This document shows, piece after piece, positions 26,161 to 34,985 of a stretch of DNA of 64,000 nt. Numbering within the stretch: the stretch's first letter is position 1; each line of letters begins with the position of its first letter. The stretch covers positions 62,001 to 126,000 of the forward strand of contig NZ_CANMDU010000001.1 in assembly GCF_947496775.1 (NCBI RefSeq), in the 5' to 3' direction. A program made the translations under genes and the position numbers. A model generated the notes under the pieces. It was given only the letters and a program-made list of their open reading frames with translations. It did not search any database and was not told the DNA's origin. This DNA comes from an uncultured Maribacter sp. Lineage in GTDB: Bacteria; Bacteroidota; Bacteroidia; Flavobacteriales; Flavobacteriaceae.

Positions 26161-27309
26161 TTATTTCCAAGTGGACAAAGCTCTTACAGCCTCATCTGTA
26201 TAATCTGTAAAAACACCATCTACTCCTGCGTTAAAAAATAAATGATACTCACTTTCATGATTACCATTACTCCACTTTACATCTTCATTTCTAAAAGTAT
26301 AAGGGTGCACTTTTAAATCATATTTATGTGCTAAACTTATAAAGTTCGTTTTTGGTAAAATAGTAATATCACCTGCTTCATCTTTTGCAAAAGATATAAT
26401 AAATGGTTTCCATGGACCTATGCCATCTGCATAATTAGCAGTATAACGCATTCCTTCTTCTGTTGTAAAAAATTCATACGTTCTAGTATCTCCATTAGCA
26501 TAAAAGTCGTATGGCGCTGCATAAGAAATAAAATCTCCTGCTGGAACATTAAAATCTAATGAGCCATCTGCATTCACATTATACGTAGATATTAGTTGTA
26601 CTAATTTTACAGTAGATTTTGTATTTATGTACTGTAAAGGAGCTACTTCAAAACACTGAACAAAAACTGGTGCTTCATAAGAATTCCACCCTGCTTTTTC
26701 TAACACTTCTAATAATGCATCTTCAAAATTATAACCTAATTGGCTATGAAAATAAGGATGTTTCATTTCTGGATAAATACCTACAGTTTTCCCAGATGTG
26801 GTTTTCCTAGATTTAGCCAAAGCTATTATCTCTTGGATGGTTGGTATAGAATACAAATTATCAAACTGATTAGACCTGTCCGATCTAGCCTGTTTAGCTT
26901 TTAAGGTTTTTATTTCTTCCAAAGTAAAGTCAGAAACAAACCAATCAGTTATTTCTTTACCATCTAATTTCTTAGTAGATTTTAAATGTGCATATTCCGG
27001 CATATCGGCAACATTTGTAGTTCCGGAAATAAAAGGTTCATGACGAGCTACCAAGGCCCCATCTTTTGTCATTACTAAATCTGGCTCAATAAAATCTGCC
27101 CCCAACTCAATGGCTTTAGCATAAGCTTCTAAAGTGTGCTCTGGGTAGATAGATTGTGCTCCCCTGTGCGCAATTACTAGAGGTTTATCTTGTTTTCCTC
27201 CAGAAGGTCCTCCCCCAACAAAATCGTCCACTTTGTGACAAGAATTTAAACCCAACATAAGGGTTACAATTGATACGGATACTAATTTTAGGTTTTTCAT
27301 AATAATCAT
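26161..27309 (-). CDS. glpQ: Glycerophosphodiester phosphodiesterase lipoprotein
   Basis: This 382-residue protein cleaves glycerophosphodiesters to glycerol 3-phosphate and an alcohol. After a lipoprotein signal (LMLGLNSC, Cys near residue 24), the GDPD TIM-barrel begins with PLVIAHRGAQSIYPEHTLEAY, which supplies the catalytic His and Glu. It continues with GADFIEPDLVMTKDGALVARHEP, which holds the second catalytic His and the metal ligands Glu and Asp. The ending GVDGVFTDYTDEAV is typical. It is most like the long GlpQ type. Single gene, anchored in the envelope. Confidence 0.93.
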   Translation of the reverse strand: MIIMKNLKLVSVSIVTLMLGLNSCHKVDDFVGGGPSGGKQDKPLVIAHRGAQSIYPEHTLEAYAKAIELGADFIEPDLVMTKDGALVARHEPFISGTTNVADMPEYAHLKSTKKLDGKEITDWFVSDFTLEEIKTLKAKQARSDRSNQFDNLYSIPTIQEIIALAKSRKTTSGKTVGIYPEMKHPYFHSQLGYNFEDALLEVLEKAGWNSYEAPVFVQCFEVAPLQYINTKSTVKLVQLISTYNVNADGSLDFNVPAGDFISYAAPYDFYANGDTRTYEFFTTEEGMRYTANYADGIGPWKPFIISFAKDEAGDITILPKTNFISLAHKYDLKVHPYTFRNEDVKWSNGNHESEYHLFFNAGVDGVFTDYTDEAVRALSTWK

Positions 27310-27463
27310 AGTTTTAGATTACCATAAAAAAACAAAACCCATATTAACGAATTTATAATCTAATATTACGCAATTAACACTATTAGGTTTCCTTAATAAA
27401 TTTTAGAAACCATAAGTTAACTTTACTCGAGAATAAAAGTTTAAATACTCTGAAGTTATTTAT

Positions 27464-28405
27464 TTAAGAGACTGTTAAATAAACAAAGGTTATATATATT
27501 CCTAAAAGTAATATCCCATCTCTCCAACCTAATCGCAAGCCTTTTGGAACAAAAACTAAAGGGAGGATAAGAAAAGAAATACCCAACATCCAAAAGATAT
27601 CAAAATCTAACAACCCTTGATCAACAACGGTAATTGGTGTTATAATAGAGGTTATACCCAATACTGCCAATAAATTAAAAATATTAGACCCTATTAAGTT
27701 CCCTACGGAAATTGCTTTTTCCTTTTTTAATATTGCAATAATAGAAGCTGCTAACTCCGGAATACTTGTTCCTACAGAAACAACTGTTACACCTATTACA
27801 CGTTCACTAACCCCATATAATGTTGCTAAACCAACCGCACCATTTATTAATAATTCTGAGCCCCCCCATAATGCTACACCGCCAATACCCAGAAACAAAA
27901 CTACTTTGTATAACTCTAAAGGAGTTTCATCCTCCTCATCCATATCTTCTTCAACAGCTTTCTTTTGAAAACGTAACAAATAAACTAAAAAGGCAAAAAG
28001 AAATACTACCATAATAATACCCTCATACTGCTCTATAACTCCATCTGTGTATATAAAACCAAAAAACAATAAGGATGCTAACATCATTACTGGCCAATCT
28101 GTAGTATAAAAGGTCTTTTTAACATCTATTGCACCCAATACTATTGTAACTCCTAAAACTAAACCTAGATTAGCAATATTAGAACCTACAACATTTCCTA
28201 AAGCTAAATCTGGAGAACCATTTAAAGCAGCTTTAATACTAACGATTAACTCTGGCGCAGAGGTAGCAAAAGACACGACAGTCATCCCCACTACAATTTT
28301 AGGAATATTTAATCTATAAGAAATTGCAACTGCCGATTTAAGTAACCAATCTCCTCCAGCAATTAATAAAGTTAATCCTAAAATTATATATAAAATATTC
28401 TGCAT
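27464..28405 (-). CDS. Calcium/sodium antiporter (YrbG/CaCA family)
   Basis: The 313-residue inner-membrane exchanger has about ten hydrophobic helices and the two inverted alpha repeats that define the family. The first is SFATSAPELIVS with GNVVGSNIANLGLVLG, the second SVGTSIPELAASI with GNLIGSNIFNLLAVLG. A central acidic loop (EEDMDEEDETP near residue 152) could bind cations. It is likely to export Ca2+ in exchange for Na+. Single gene. Confidence 0.92.
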   Translation of the reverse strand: MQNILYIILGLTLLIAGGDWLLKSAVAISYRLNIPKIVVGMTVVSFATSAPELIVSIKAALNGSPDLALGNVVGSNIANLGLVLGVTIVLGAIDVKKTFYTTDWPVMMLASLLFFGFIYTDGVIEQYEGIIMVVFLFAFLVYLLRFQKKAVEEDMDEEDETPLELYKVVLFLGIGGVALWGGSELLINGAVGLATLYGVSERVIGVTVVSVGTSIPELAASIIAILKKEKAISVGNLIGSNIFNLLAVLGITSIITPITVVDQGLLDFDIFWMLGISFLILPLVFVPKGLRLGWRDGILLLGIYITFVYLTVS

Positions 28406-28813
28406 CTTTAAATTTTGTGCAAATATAAGTGAAGATTTTGGCTTTAAACCATCTCTTTTTAATCCTTTTATTTTTATAAAAACACCACTAATTTATATGC
28501 CACTATTAATGAAAATGAAAAAAAATGGTCAAAAATTAACAAAAAAGCCCTTGCAATAAACAATTACATCAAAATATGCTCTACATTTATTACAGAATAT
28601 AACTATAATTTAATAATAAAATTACATTTAAAAACATAAATGAAGAGAATGTATAAAATATTGATATCATAATCATCATATTAGTTACATATATGCATTT
28701 AATTATATCGATTTAACTAAAATTCCTTGTAAGTGAATATTTAATTTATATATATTGATTGAATAATCGATTATTACTTCCTTTTTTATTAACCTTTTAA
28801 AATCAAAAAAAAT

Positions 28814-28900
28814 ATGATCACGCTCGCAAAATTTTTATTATTAATTATTCTATCAGTAATTATCCTTATTGCTCAAGTAGTATCATATAGGCCTATATAA
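28814..28900 (+). CDS. Possible 28-residue membrane microprotein
   Basis: A short frame encodes MITLAKFLLLIILSVIIL followed by IAQVVSYRPI, which is one hydrophobic helix. An intrinsic hairpin begins 4 bases after the stop, which suggests a dedicated short transcript. No similar family was recognised; KdpF has this size but a different sequence and no kdp genes are near. The remainder of 28406-28970 is very AT-rich and shows no other gene. Confidence 0.35.
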   Translation: MITLAKFLLLIILSVIILIAQVVSYRPI

Positions 28901-28904
28901 AAAC

Positions 28905-28930
28905 AGACTGTCATTGGGCAGTCTTTTCTT
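28905..28930 (+). terminator. Hairpin after the 28-residue frame
   Basis: The arms AGACTG (28905-28910) and CAGTCT (28919-28924) surround an 8-base loop and are followed by TTTTCTTTTTAA. It fits a small intrinsic terminator and lies in the leader of the DUF885 gene. Confidence 0.55.
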
Positions 28931-28970
28931 TTTAATTATCTTTCAGCGACTAATTAAAAGACATATTAAA

Positions 28971-30743
28971 ATGAACAACAAATTGAAATTACTCGTAATT
29001 TTTCTTGCAACTATCTATTCCTGTACAGAAGAACCTAAAAAAGCTGAAATAAACATATCAGACGATTTTGCTACGTTACTCAACAACTATTATGAAGAAA
29101 GTCTTAAACTAAATCCTATTAATGCTACTACGGCAGGTGATTATAGGTATAATGATATTTTTATTGATAATCTTTCTGAAGCAAACATTACCAAATCAAA
29201 AGCTCATTTTGAATACTTTAAAAAACAATTAGATTCTTTTCCAAATGAAAGCCTAACACAAAGCGAACAATTAAGTAAATCTATTTTAGCCTGGGAGTGC
29301 ACTATTAATCTAGATGAATTTAACTTTAATGCGAATCTTACCCCTATTGACCAAATGTGGTCTCCTAACCTCTTTATGGGACAACTGGCAAGTGGAAGTA
29401 GCGCCCAACCCTTTAACACCACAGAAGATTATAAAAAATGGCTCCTAAGAGTTGAAGGATATCTAGATTGGATGTCTAGTGCTGAGCAAAGAATGAAAGA
29501 GGGAATAAAAAGTGGTCATGTTTTACCTAAATCCTTAATAGCAAAGGTTATACCGCAACTAAATTCGCTCACCAACTCCAATATAGAAAAACACTTATTC
29601 TATCAGCCTATAAACAAGCTACCAGATAATTTTACCGATACTCAAAAATCTGAATTAACAGATGCCTACAAAGACATGGTGACTAATAAAGTTATTCCTG
29701 CTTATGAAAAACTACACAAATTCATGAGTACTGAATATTTAAATGCTGGCCGAGAAACAAGTGGTATTCAAGGAGAACCAAATGGCGACGCATATTACGC
29801 GCATCAAATTAAAAAGTACACAACAACAAACATGACAGCTTCCGAAATTCATGAATTAGGTTTAACAGAAGTAGCCAGAATACGTGCTGAAATGGAAAAA
29901 ATTAAAGCGCAAGTAGGTTTTAAAGGAGACTTAAAAGCTTTTTTCGATTTTGTAAGAAGTAGTAAAGAACTAATGCCCTTTAATGACCCTAATGAAGTTA
30001 TTGCTAATTTTAATGCTATTCATGAAAGAATGAAACCGCAGATAGAAATACTCTTTGATGTAAAACCCAAAACTCCTTTTGAGGTTAGACGCACAGAATC
30101 TTTTCGTGAAAATTCTGCAAGCGCCGAATATAACCCAGGGTCTTTAGACGGTACTAGGCCAGGTATTTTCTACACGCCAATTCCTGAAGTAGAAAAATAC
30201 AATACCTATTCGGATGAATCTTTATTTTTACATGAGGCTATCCCTGGGCACCACTATCAAATTTCACTTACACAAGAAAGCAATATATTACCAAAGTTCA
30301 GAAAAACACTATGGTACAGCGGCTATGGCGAAGGATGGGCTCTTTACTGTGAGTCTTTAGGGTCAGAATTAGGATTATACACCGACCCTTATCAACTTTT
30401 TGGAATGTTAGGAGCAGAAATGCATAGAGCAGTTCGCTTAGTTGTAGATACAGGATTACATTCTAAAGGCTGGACCAGAGAACAAGCTATACAATATTCT
30501 TTGGACAATGAAGCGGAATCCGAAGCAGGTATCACCTCTGAAATTGAACGTTACATGGCAAATCCAGGACAAGCATTATCCTATAAAATAGGACAATTAA
30601 AAATCCAAGAACTTAGAAAAAAAGCCCAAGAAGCTATGGGAGATAAATTTGACATTAGAGAATTTCACAATCAAATTTTAGAAACCGGCTGTGTTCCATT
30701 AGCATTACTAGAAGAAAAAATTAATAAATGGATTAATGAATAA
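28971..30743 (+). CDS. DUF885-family putative metallopeptidase lipoprotein
   Basis: The 590-residue protein starts at ATG 28971 with a lipoprotein signal (LLVIFLATIYSC, Cys near residue 18). A longer frame from a TTG at 28914 would run through the upstream hairpin. Near residue 435 the zinc-site-like motif LHEAIPGHHYQISL is present, followed by GYGEGWALYCESLG, which supplies the downstream Glu. The family is annotated as DUF885 and resembles gluzincin peptidases. The protein is probably a periplasmic or surface dipeptidase or carboxypeptidase, but this is inference. A clear terminator follows. Confidence 0.88.
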   Translation: MNNKLKLLVIFLATIYSCTEEPKKAEINISDDFATLLNNYYEESLKLNPINATTAGDYRYNDIFIDNLSEANITKSKAHFEYFKKQLDSFPNESLTQSEQLSKSILAWECTINLDEFNFNANLTPIDQMWSPNLFMGQLASGSSAQPFNTTEDYKKWLLRVEGYLDWMSSAEQRMKEGIKSGHVLPKSLIAKVIPQLNSLTNSNIEKHLFYQPINKLPDNFTDTQKSELTDAYKDMVTNKVIPAYEKLHKFMSTEYLNAGRETSGIQGEPNGDAYYAHQIKKYTTTNMTASEIHELGLTEVARIRAEMEKIKAQVGFKGDLKAFFDFVRSSKELMPFNDPNEVIANFNAIHERMKPQIEILFDVKPKTPFEVRRTESFRENSASAEYNPGSLDGTRPGIFYTPIPEVEKYNTYSDESLFLHEAIPGHHYQISLTQESNILPKFRKTLWYSGYGEGWALYCESLGSELGLYTDPYQLFGMLGAEMHRAVRLVVDTGLHSKGWTREQAIQYSLDNEAESEAGITSEIERYMANPGQALSYKIGQLKIQELRKKAQEAMGDKFDIREFHNQILETGCVPLALLEEKINKWINE

Positions 30744-30763
30744 ATATTAATTTCACCAAAAAT

Positions 30764-30792
30764 AAAACCTCGGCGATTGCCGAGGTTTATTG
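30764..30792 (+). terminator. Intrinsic terminator after the DUF885 gene
   Basis: The arms AAACCTCGGC (30765-30774) and GCCGAGGTTT (30779-30788) have loop GATT. The tail is a short, interrupted T stretch (ATTGTTTTACC). Confidence 0.75.
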
Positions 30793-30824
30793 TTTTACCT
30801 TATTTTTAAGAAAAAGTATTTCTT

Positions 30825-30977
30825 ATGAAACTTGTATTTTTTAAATTTTTGGCTAAAATGAATAGAATAATACTCCCGTCCTATTCCAAAAAACAACTAG
30901 ACCTTTCAAAAGCATCTAGGCTACAGTTAGCTATTATAGGTTGGCGCTATTGGATTACTACCAGAGCTCTAGATTAA
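30825..30977 (+). CDS. Small conserved flavobacterial protein
   Basis: The 50-residue product starts MKLVFFKFLAKMNRIILPS and ends with LAIIGWRYWITTRALD. I recall similar 50-residue proteins in other Flavobacteriaceae with the same ILPSYSKKxLDLSKA...IGWRYW pattern, sometimes annotated as SsrA-binding protein, a name the sequence does not justify. The Trp/Tyr/Arg-rich end is unusual for a random frame. Its stop overlaps the 3' end of the convergent apt gene by 4 bases. Function is unknown. Confidence 0.7.
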   Translation: MKLVFFKFLAKMNRIILPSYSKKQLDLSKASRLQLAIIGWRYWITTRALD

Positions 30978-31486
30978 TAATGCAGTAAAGAAGATATTTC
31001 ATATCCCTTTAATTTTTTGTTTCCTTTCAAAAAATCTAACTCTAGCAGAAAATTACATTGTACAATTTCCCCTCCTAACCTTTCTACCAACTTACAAACA
31101 GCTTCTGCAGTACCTCCTGTTGCCAAGACGTCATCATGAATAAGTACTTTTTCTCCTTTAGAAATACCATCAGCGTGTATTTCTAAAGTATCTGTACCAT
31201 ATTCTAACTCATAAGTTTCCTTAATTATTCTAGATGGTAATTTCCCAGGTTTTCTTACAGGAACAAAACCAGCGTTTAATTCTCTTGCTAAAATAGGCGC
31301 AAAAAAGAAACCTCTGCTTTCCATACCTACCACCTTATCTACTTTTACATCTTTCACCAATTCTTTCAAGGCACTTGCTGCATAGTGTAACGCCTTCGCA
31401 TCTTTAAGAAGTGGCGTTATATCCTTAAAAACAATACCCTCTTTAGGATAATCTTTAATATCTCTTATGTAGGTGTTTAAATCCAA
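30974..31486 (-). CDS. apt: Adenine phosphoribosyltransferase
   Basis: This 170-residue enzyme salvages adenine to AMP using PRPP. It has the N-terminal IRDIKDYPKEGIVFKDITPLL, the segment VVGMESRGFFFAPILA, the KPGKLP loop and the PRPP-binding motif VLIHDDVLATGGTAEAV. Length is standard. It lies 3 bases downstream of the LacI-type regulator on the same strand, so the two are cotranscribed. Confidence 0.96.
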   Translation of the reverse strand: MDLNTYIRDIKDYPKEGIVFKDITPLLKDAKALHYAASALKELVKDVKVDKVVGMESRGFFFAPILARELNAGFVPVRKPGKLPSRIIKETYELEYGTDTLEIHADGISKGEKVLIHDDVLATGGTAEAVCKLVERLGGEIVQCNFLLELDFLKGNKKLKGYEISSLLHY

Positions 31487-31489
31487 AAG

Positions 31490-32488
31490 TTATTCATATA
31501 TTTTTTTACCAATACTATCTAAAGAAATAGTATGCACTCCTTCTTTATAGTTTTCTAATTGCTCTATTAAAAGTTCTGCCGATTTTTCTCCTAAGAATTT
31601 TCCCCTTTGCGAAATTGGCTTCACTCCTTTCATAGCTTCAAAAGTAGATTTCCTATTAGAAAAACCATAAATAAATAATGCTTCTTTATCTAACAGTTTT
31701 CTAGTATCCTTATAAACTAATATAGTTTCTAGAAGATACTGATTCATAACAATTAATGTTGTGTTCAATGCTTTTTTAGCTTCTGCAACCACTTCACTAG
31801 CAAAGGATTCTTCGCCATTAGATTTCATTATTTTAAAATCCGTAATTCCATGATGTGTTTCTAATGCATCTACAATGCCTTTTTTACGTTTATCTAAATA
31901 CATTTCATTAGAAAAAGAATCTACTACTATTACAGAATTTTTATGTCTTATTTCTAAATTTTTAACTGCGTTACAAGCCTCTTTGTAAAAATCTATACTA
32001 ACTTTATTAATCCCTAAATCCTCTGGTACTTTATTAGCTAACACCACAGAAATACCTCTATTCCTAGCTCTCTCTATATGACTATAATCCCCTAAAGTTA
32101 ATGTGTCATCCGTTAAAGAAACGATAACTCCGTCTACTCCCTTCTCTATAAGAATATCAATATTATGAGCTTCTCTTTCTTTGTTATAGTTAGATGTGGA
32201 GAGAATGGCATTATATCCTTTAGAATAAGCCACCTTTTCTATACCGATAAATAATTTCGCAGAAAACCGATCTAATACACTTGGTATAACCACACCAATA
32301 GTTCTGCTTTTTCCTTTTTTAAGACTTAAAGCCAAAGGATTGGGCCTATAATTTGTTTTTCTAGCAGCTTCTTTTACTCTATTCTTAGTGATGTCACTTA
32401 TCTCTAAGCTATCATTTAAAGCTTTGGAAATTGTTGAAACTGATAGATTTAACAATTTAGAAAGATCCTTTAAGGTAGTGTTCTTCAT
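31490..32488 (-). CDS. LacI-family transcriptional regulator
   Basis: The 332-residue regulator starts with a LacI-type HTH (residues 4-25: TLKDLSKLLNLSVSTISKAL) and the hinge helix region RPNPLALSLKKGKSRTIG. A periplasmic-binding-protein-like sensor domain follows (residues 62-332). It lies just upstream of apt with 3 bases between them. Whether it controls apt or senses a purine cannot be told; most relatives in Bacteroidota control carbohydrate genes. The 3' end of the protein is complete. Confidence 0.93.
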   Translation of the reverse strand: MKNTTLKDLSKLLNLSVSTISKALNDSLEISDITKNRVKEAARKTNYRPNPLALSLKKGKSRTIGVVIPSVLDRFSAKLFIGIEKVAYSKGYNAILSTSNYNKEREAHNIDILIEKGVDGVIVSLTDDTLTLGDYSHIERARNRGISVVLANKVPEDLGINKVSIDFYKEACNAVKNLEIRHKNSVIVVDSFSNEMYLDKRKKGIVDALETHHGITDFKIMKSNGEESFASEVVAEAKKALNTTLIVMNQYLLETILVYKDTRKLLDKEALFIYGFSNRKSTFEAMKGVKPISQRGKFLGEKSAELLIEQLENYKEGVHTISLDSIGKKIYE

Positions 32489-32667
32489 AAAGTACAGATA
32501 TGATGTAACGTTTACTTATTCTAATTAAACCACACTAATTTAGTCATAGTTTAACAATGATTCCCAAAAATACAACAGAAATAAGGGTTAATCTCTAGTA
32601 TTAAGGACGAAATTTACATTTATTAGTTTAATGTAGCAATTTTTAAAATATTTTACCCAATCTTCTT

Positions 32668-32697
32668 TTGTCATAATTATAAAAAGAAATATATTTG
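32668..32697 (+). promoter_or_regulatory. Consensus promoter of tRNA-Arg
   Basis: TTG at 32668-32670 is followed after exactly 19 bases by TATATTTG (32690-32697). This is the Bacteroidota consensus in full, 25 bases before the tRNA. Confidence 0.8.
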
Positions 32698-32721
32698 CAG
32701 CCCGTTAAAGGGAACTATAAT

Positions 32722-32795
32722 GGCCTCGTGGCGCAACTGAATAGCGCACTTGATTACGGCTCAAGAGGTTACAGGTTTGAATCCTGTCGAGGTCA
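32722..32795 (+). tRNA. tRNA-Arg (anticodon ACG)
   Basis: The 74-base sequence folds as a cloverleaf. The acceptor stem is GGCCTCG (32722-32728) with CGAGGTC (32788-32794), with one G-T pair. The anticodon stem is CTTGA/TCAAG with loop TTACGGC, giving ACG. The T stem is ACAGG/CCTGT with loop TTTGAAT. Position 74 is A, and CCA is not fully encoded. A consensus promoter precedes it and a terminator follows at 32821-32860. An integrase gene starts 234 bases downstream, so the tRNA 3' end is a likely integration site. Confidence 0.95.
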
Positions 32796-32820
32796 CAACG
32801 AAAACTTACAAAAAGTTTCA

Positions 32821-32862
32821 AAACCGTGCAAATCCTATGATTTGCGCGGTTTCTTAGTTTTT
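32821..32862 (+). terminator. Terminator downstream of tRNA-Arg
   Basis: The arms AAACCGTGCAAATC (32821-32834) and GATTTGCGCGGTTT (32839-32852) pair with one G-T wobble around CTAT and are followed by a T-rich stretch. Confidence 0.8.
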
Positions 32863-32905
32863 GGGCCATCATTTAAATTGATTTGATTTGATGTAAAAAG
32901 GTCAC

Positions 32906-32945
32906 AGACCGTCAACAAAAATTTAGACCGTCAACATTGTTGACG
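32906..32945. repeat. Repeated CGTCAAC motifs between tRNA and integrase
   Basis: AGACCGTCAAC occurs at 32906-32916 and again at 32925-32935, 19 bases apart. The second copy forms a palindrome with GTTGACG at 32939-32945 (CGTCAAC-ATT-GTTGACG). The site between an attachment tRNA and its integrase fits arm-type integrase or excisionase binding sites. Confidence 0.5.
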
Positions 32946-33029
32946 ATTTGATTTGTGAACACACAAGCTACTCAGTATAGTTGATTTGACTTTCGTCTTA
33001 CTAAATGTTTAATTTAAAAGACAACAACT

Positions 33030-34280
33030 ATGAGAACATCAAACACATTTGCAATCCTTTTTTGGGCATACTCTACTCGTGCCAAAAATAACCTAACCGG
33101 TATGTACGCCAGAATTACAGTAAATGGAAAAAAAGTCAACATTAGCTTAAAACAGCAAGTTGATGTTAGAGTATGGGATTCAAAAAGACAGCGAGCAAAA
33201 GGGAACAGTGAAACGACAAGGGCTTTAAATTCTTATTTAGACCAAGTTCATGCACAGCTCGTGCAACTTTATCAAGATTTAAAATTTAAAGGGCAATTAA
33301 TTACCGCTGAGTTAATCAAGGCTGAATATTTAGGTGAAAGTGATAATTCTAAAACTCTTCAAAACCTTCTTGAATATCACAACAAAAAAACTGAAAAAAC
33401 ATTAGCCGTCGGAACCTTGAGGAATTTTGGAGTAACTGAAGGATACCTTAACAAGTATTTAAACAATGTATTAAATACTTCAGATATTTTTTTGAAAGAA
33501 CTCAACTACAAATTTATTTGCGATTTTGCTAATTTTCTAATTTGCTTTTGGCCTAAGGGACACCCCAAAGCAATGAGCAATAATACGGTTATGAAACATA
33601 TTCAAAGGTTTCGAAAAATCATAACTCTTGGTTATCACATAGAATGGATAGACAAAGATCCCTTTGTTAGGTGGAAACCTACTTATGAAAAAAGAGAACG
33701 CCCGTTTTTAACTGAAAACGAATTATCCAATATCGAAACCTATAATTTCTTAATTGCAAGACTTGAAAGAGTACGGGACTTATTTGTTTTTAGCTGCTAT
33801 ACAGGTATTGCCTATGTTGACTTAATGAGCTTATCTAATGATAATATTATCAAAGGTATTGATGGCAATGATTGGATATTTACAAATCGTCAAAAAACCA
33901 AGTCTCCTGTAAAAATACCCTTGCTCGCTAAAGCTCGAATACTAATAGATAAGTATCACAACCATCCAATGACACAAATTACAGAAACATTGTTTCCAGT
34001 AATTACGAATGAAAAAGTAAATTTTTATCTCAAAGAGATTGCAAAAGCAGTTGGCCTAAAAAAAAATCTTACTTTCCATATGGCTAGACATACGTTTGCC
34101 ACAACTGTAACCTTAAGTAATGGTGTTCCCATAGAGACCGTCTCTAAATTGTTAGGGCATTCAAAAATTGCATCTACACAAATATATGCAAGAGTAGTGG
34201 AGAGAAAAGTAAGTGAGGACATGCAGACACTAATGAATAAGATAAATATCCCCAACTTTCTTAAAGAAAAACAGAATTAG
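33030..34280 (+). CDS. Tyrosine recombinase/integrase of a mobile element
   Basis: The 416-residue site-specific recombinase has an N-terminal arm-binding domain (about residues 1-100), a SAM-like core-binding domain (about 110-210) and a C-terminal catalytic domain. The catalytic region shows VFSCYTGIAYVDLMSLS (box I), the Lys-containing strand TNRQKTKSPVKIPL, HMARHTFATTVTLSNG (HxxR), LLGHSKIASTQIYARV (box II with the nucleophile Tyr). This is the Bacteroidota conjugative-element type. It looks complete. It reads away from tRNA-Arg, 234 bases downstream of it, in the orientation usual for tRNA-integrated elements. Confidence 0.93.
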   Translation: MRTSNTFAILFWAYSTRAKNNLTGMYARITVNGKKVNISLKQQVDVRVWDSKRQRAKGNSETTRALNSYLDQVHAQLVQLYQDLKFKGQLITAELIKAEYLGESDNSKTLQNLLEYHNKKTEKTLAVGTLRNFGVTEGYLNKYLNNVLNTSDIFLKELNYKFICDFANFLICFWPKGHPKAMSNNTVMKHIQRFRKIITLGYHIEWIDKDPFVRWKPTYEKRERPFLTENELSNIETYNFLIARLERVRDLFVFSCYTGIAYVDLMSLSNDNIIKGIDGNDWIFTNRQKTKSPVKIPLLAKARILIDKYHNHPMTQITETLFPVITNEKVNFYLKEIAKAVGLKKNLTFHMARHTFATTVTLSNGVPIETVSKLLGHSKIASTQIYARVVERKVSEDMQTLMNKINIPNFLKEKQN

Positions 34281-34321
34281 ATATTTTGAAATGCTTCTGA
34301 GAGAATCAGAAGCATTTTTTT

Positions 34322-34984
34322 TCAAAGCTTAGAATTCAAAACCACCTTTCTACTCACAATAATATGGATGTGACTTTGGTTGCCATCCTTTTGCATGCCT
34401 TGAACAATCCGCTTTCCGTTTTGTTGGTGTGGTGCTTCCTTTTCCAATCTGGCGATTTTGCTTTCTATTTTTTTGATATCCCCAATAGAAACGCCTTGTC
34501 TTATCTCTCTTAGTGCGTTTTTAAGCTGCAATATTTTTGTAGCATACGGTTGGTTTTCTTGTATTTGCTTATCCGTTCCTTTATAAGTGCGCACTTGTTC
34601 TATTTTACCATAGTATTTAATATCCTCTACCATTACAGCTCGTCCTTCTATCTAGCGGTTAAAAGCTTTAGCGTAATCTTTCATCAATTCTCGTGTATAC
34701 GCTTTTAATTCCGTTTTAGAATCTTGTAAATGTTGGAGTTCCCTTTGGCTTGGATTAATCGTAATGGAATAAAACTTAGGTTCCGTTTTCTTTAGTTTTG
34801 CCGTGTTACCATCTATTTCTTTTATGACTTCTGCAGCTGTAATTTCTTCTCCATATTGATTAAAAAAATGTTCGTAATCCCCTATCGCCTTTTCTTCGTT
34901 TTCTTTTTCTAGATAGGCAACAAAATCTCCTGCACTCTGTGCATAGTTTCCGCCTGTTTTATGTGGTGATATAGTAATATACAT
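34322..34984 (-). pseudogene. Broken relaxase/mobilization gene (DUF5712 MobB-like)
   Basis: The reading frame opens at ATG 34984 with MYITISPHKTGGNYAQSAGD, the typical start of Bacteroidota DUF5712 mobilization relaxases. It continues through HFFNQYGEEITAAEV to KAFNR, where an in-frame TAG (34652-34654) stops it. The same frame then continues without shift as IEGRAV, MVEDIKYYGKIEQ, KIARLEKEAPHQQNGKRIVQG and the His-rich relaxase motif SHIHIIVSRK, ending soon after at 34322. Relatives extend well beyond this motif, so the 3' end is also lost. Mobilization by this protein is unlikely. It follows the BfmA-like gene by one base. Confidence 0.85.
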
Positions 34985-34985
34985 G

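Noticed and set aside
28814-28900. KdpF
   Set aside because: The size fits but the sequence does not resemble KdpF and there are no kdpABC genes nearby.
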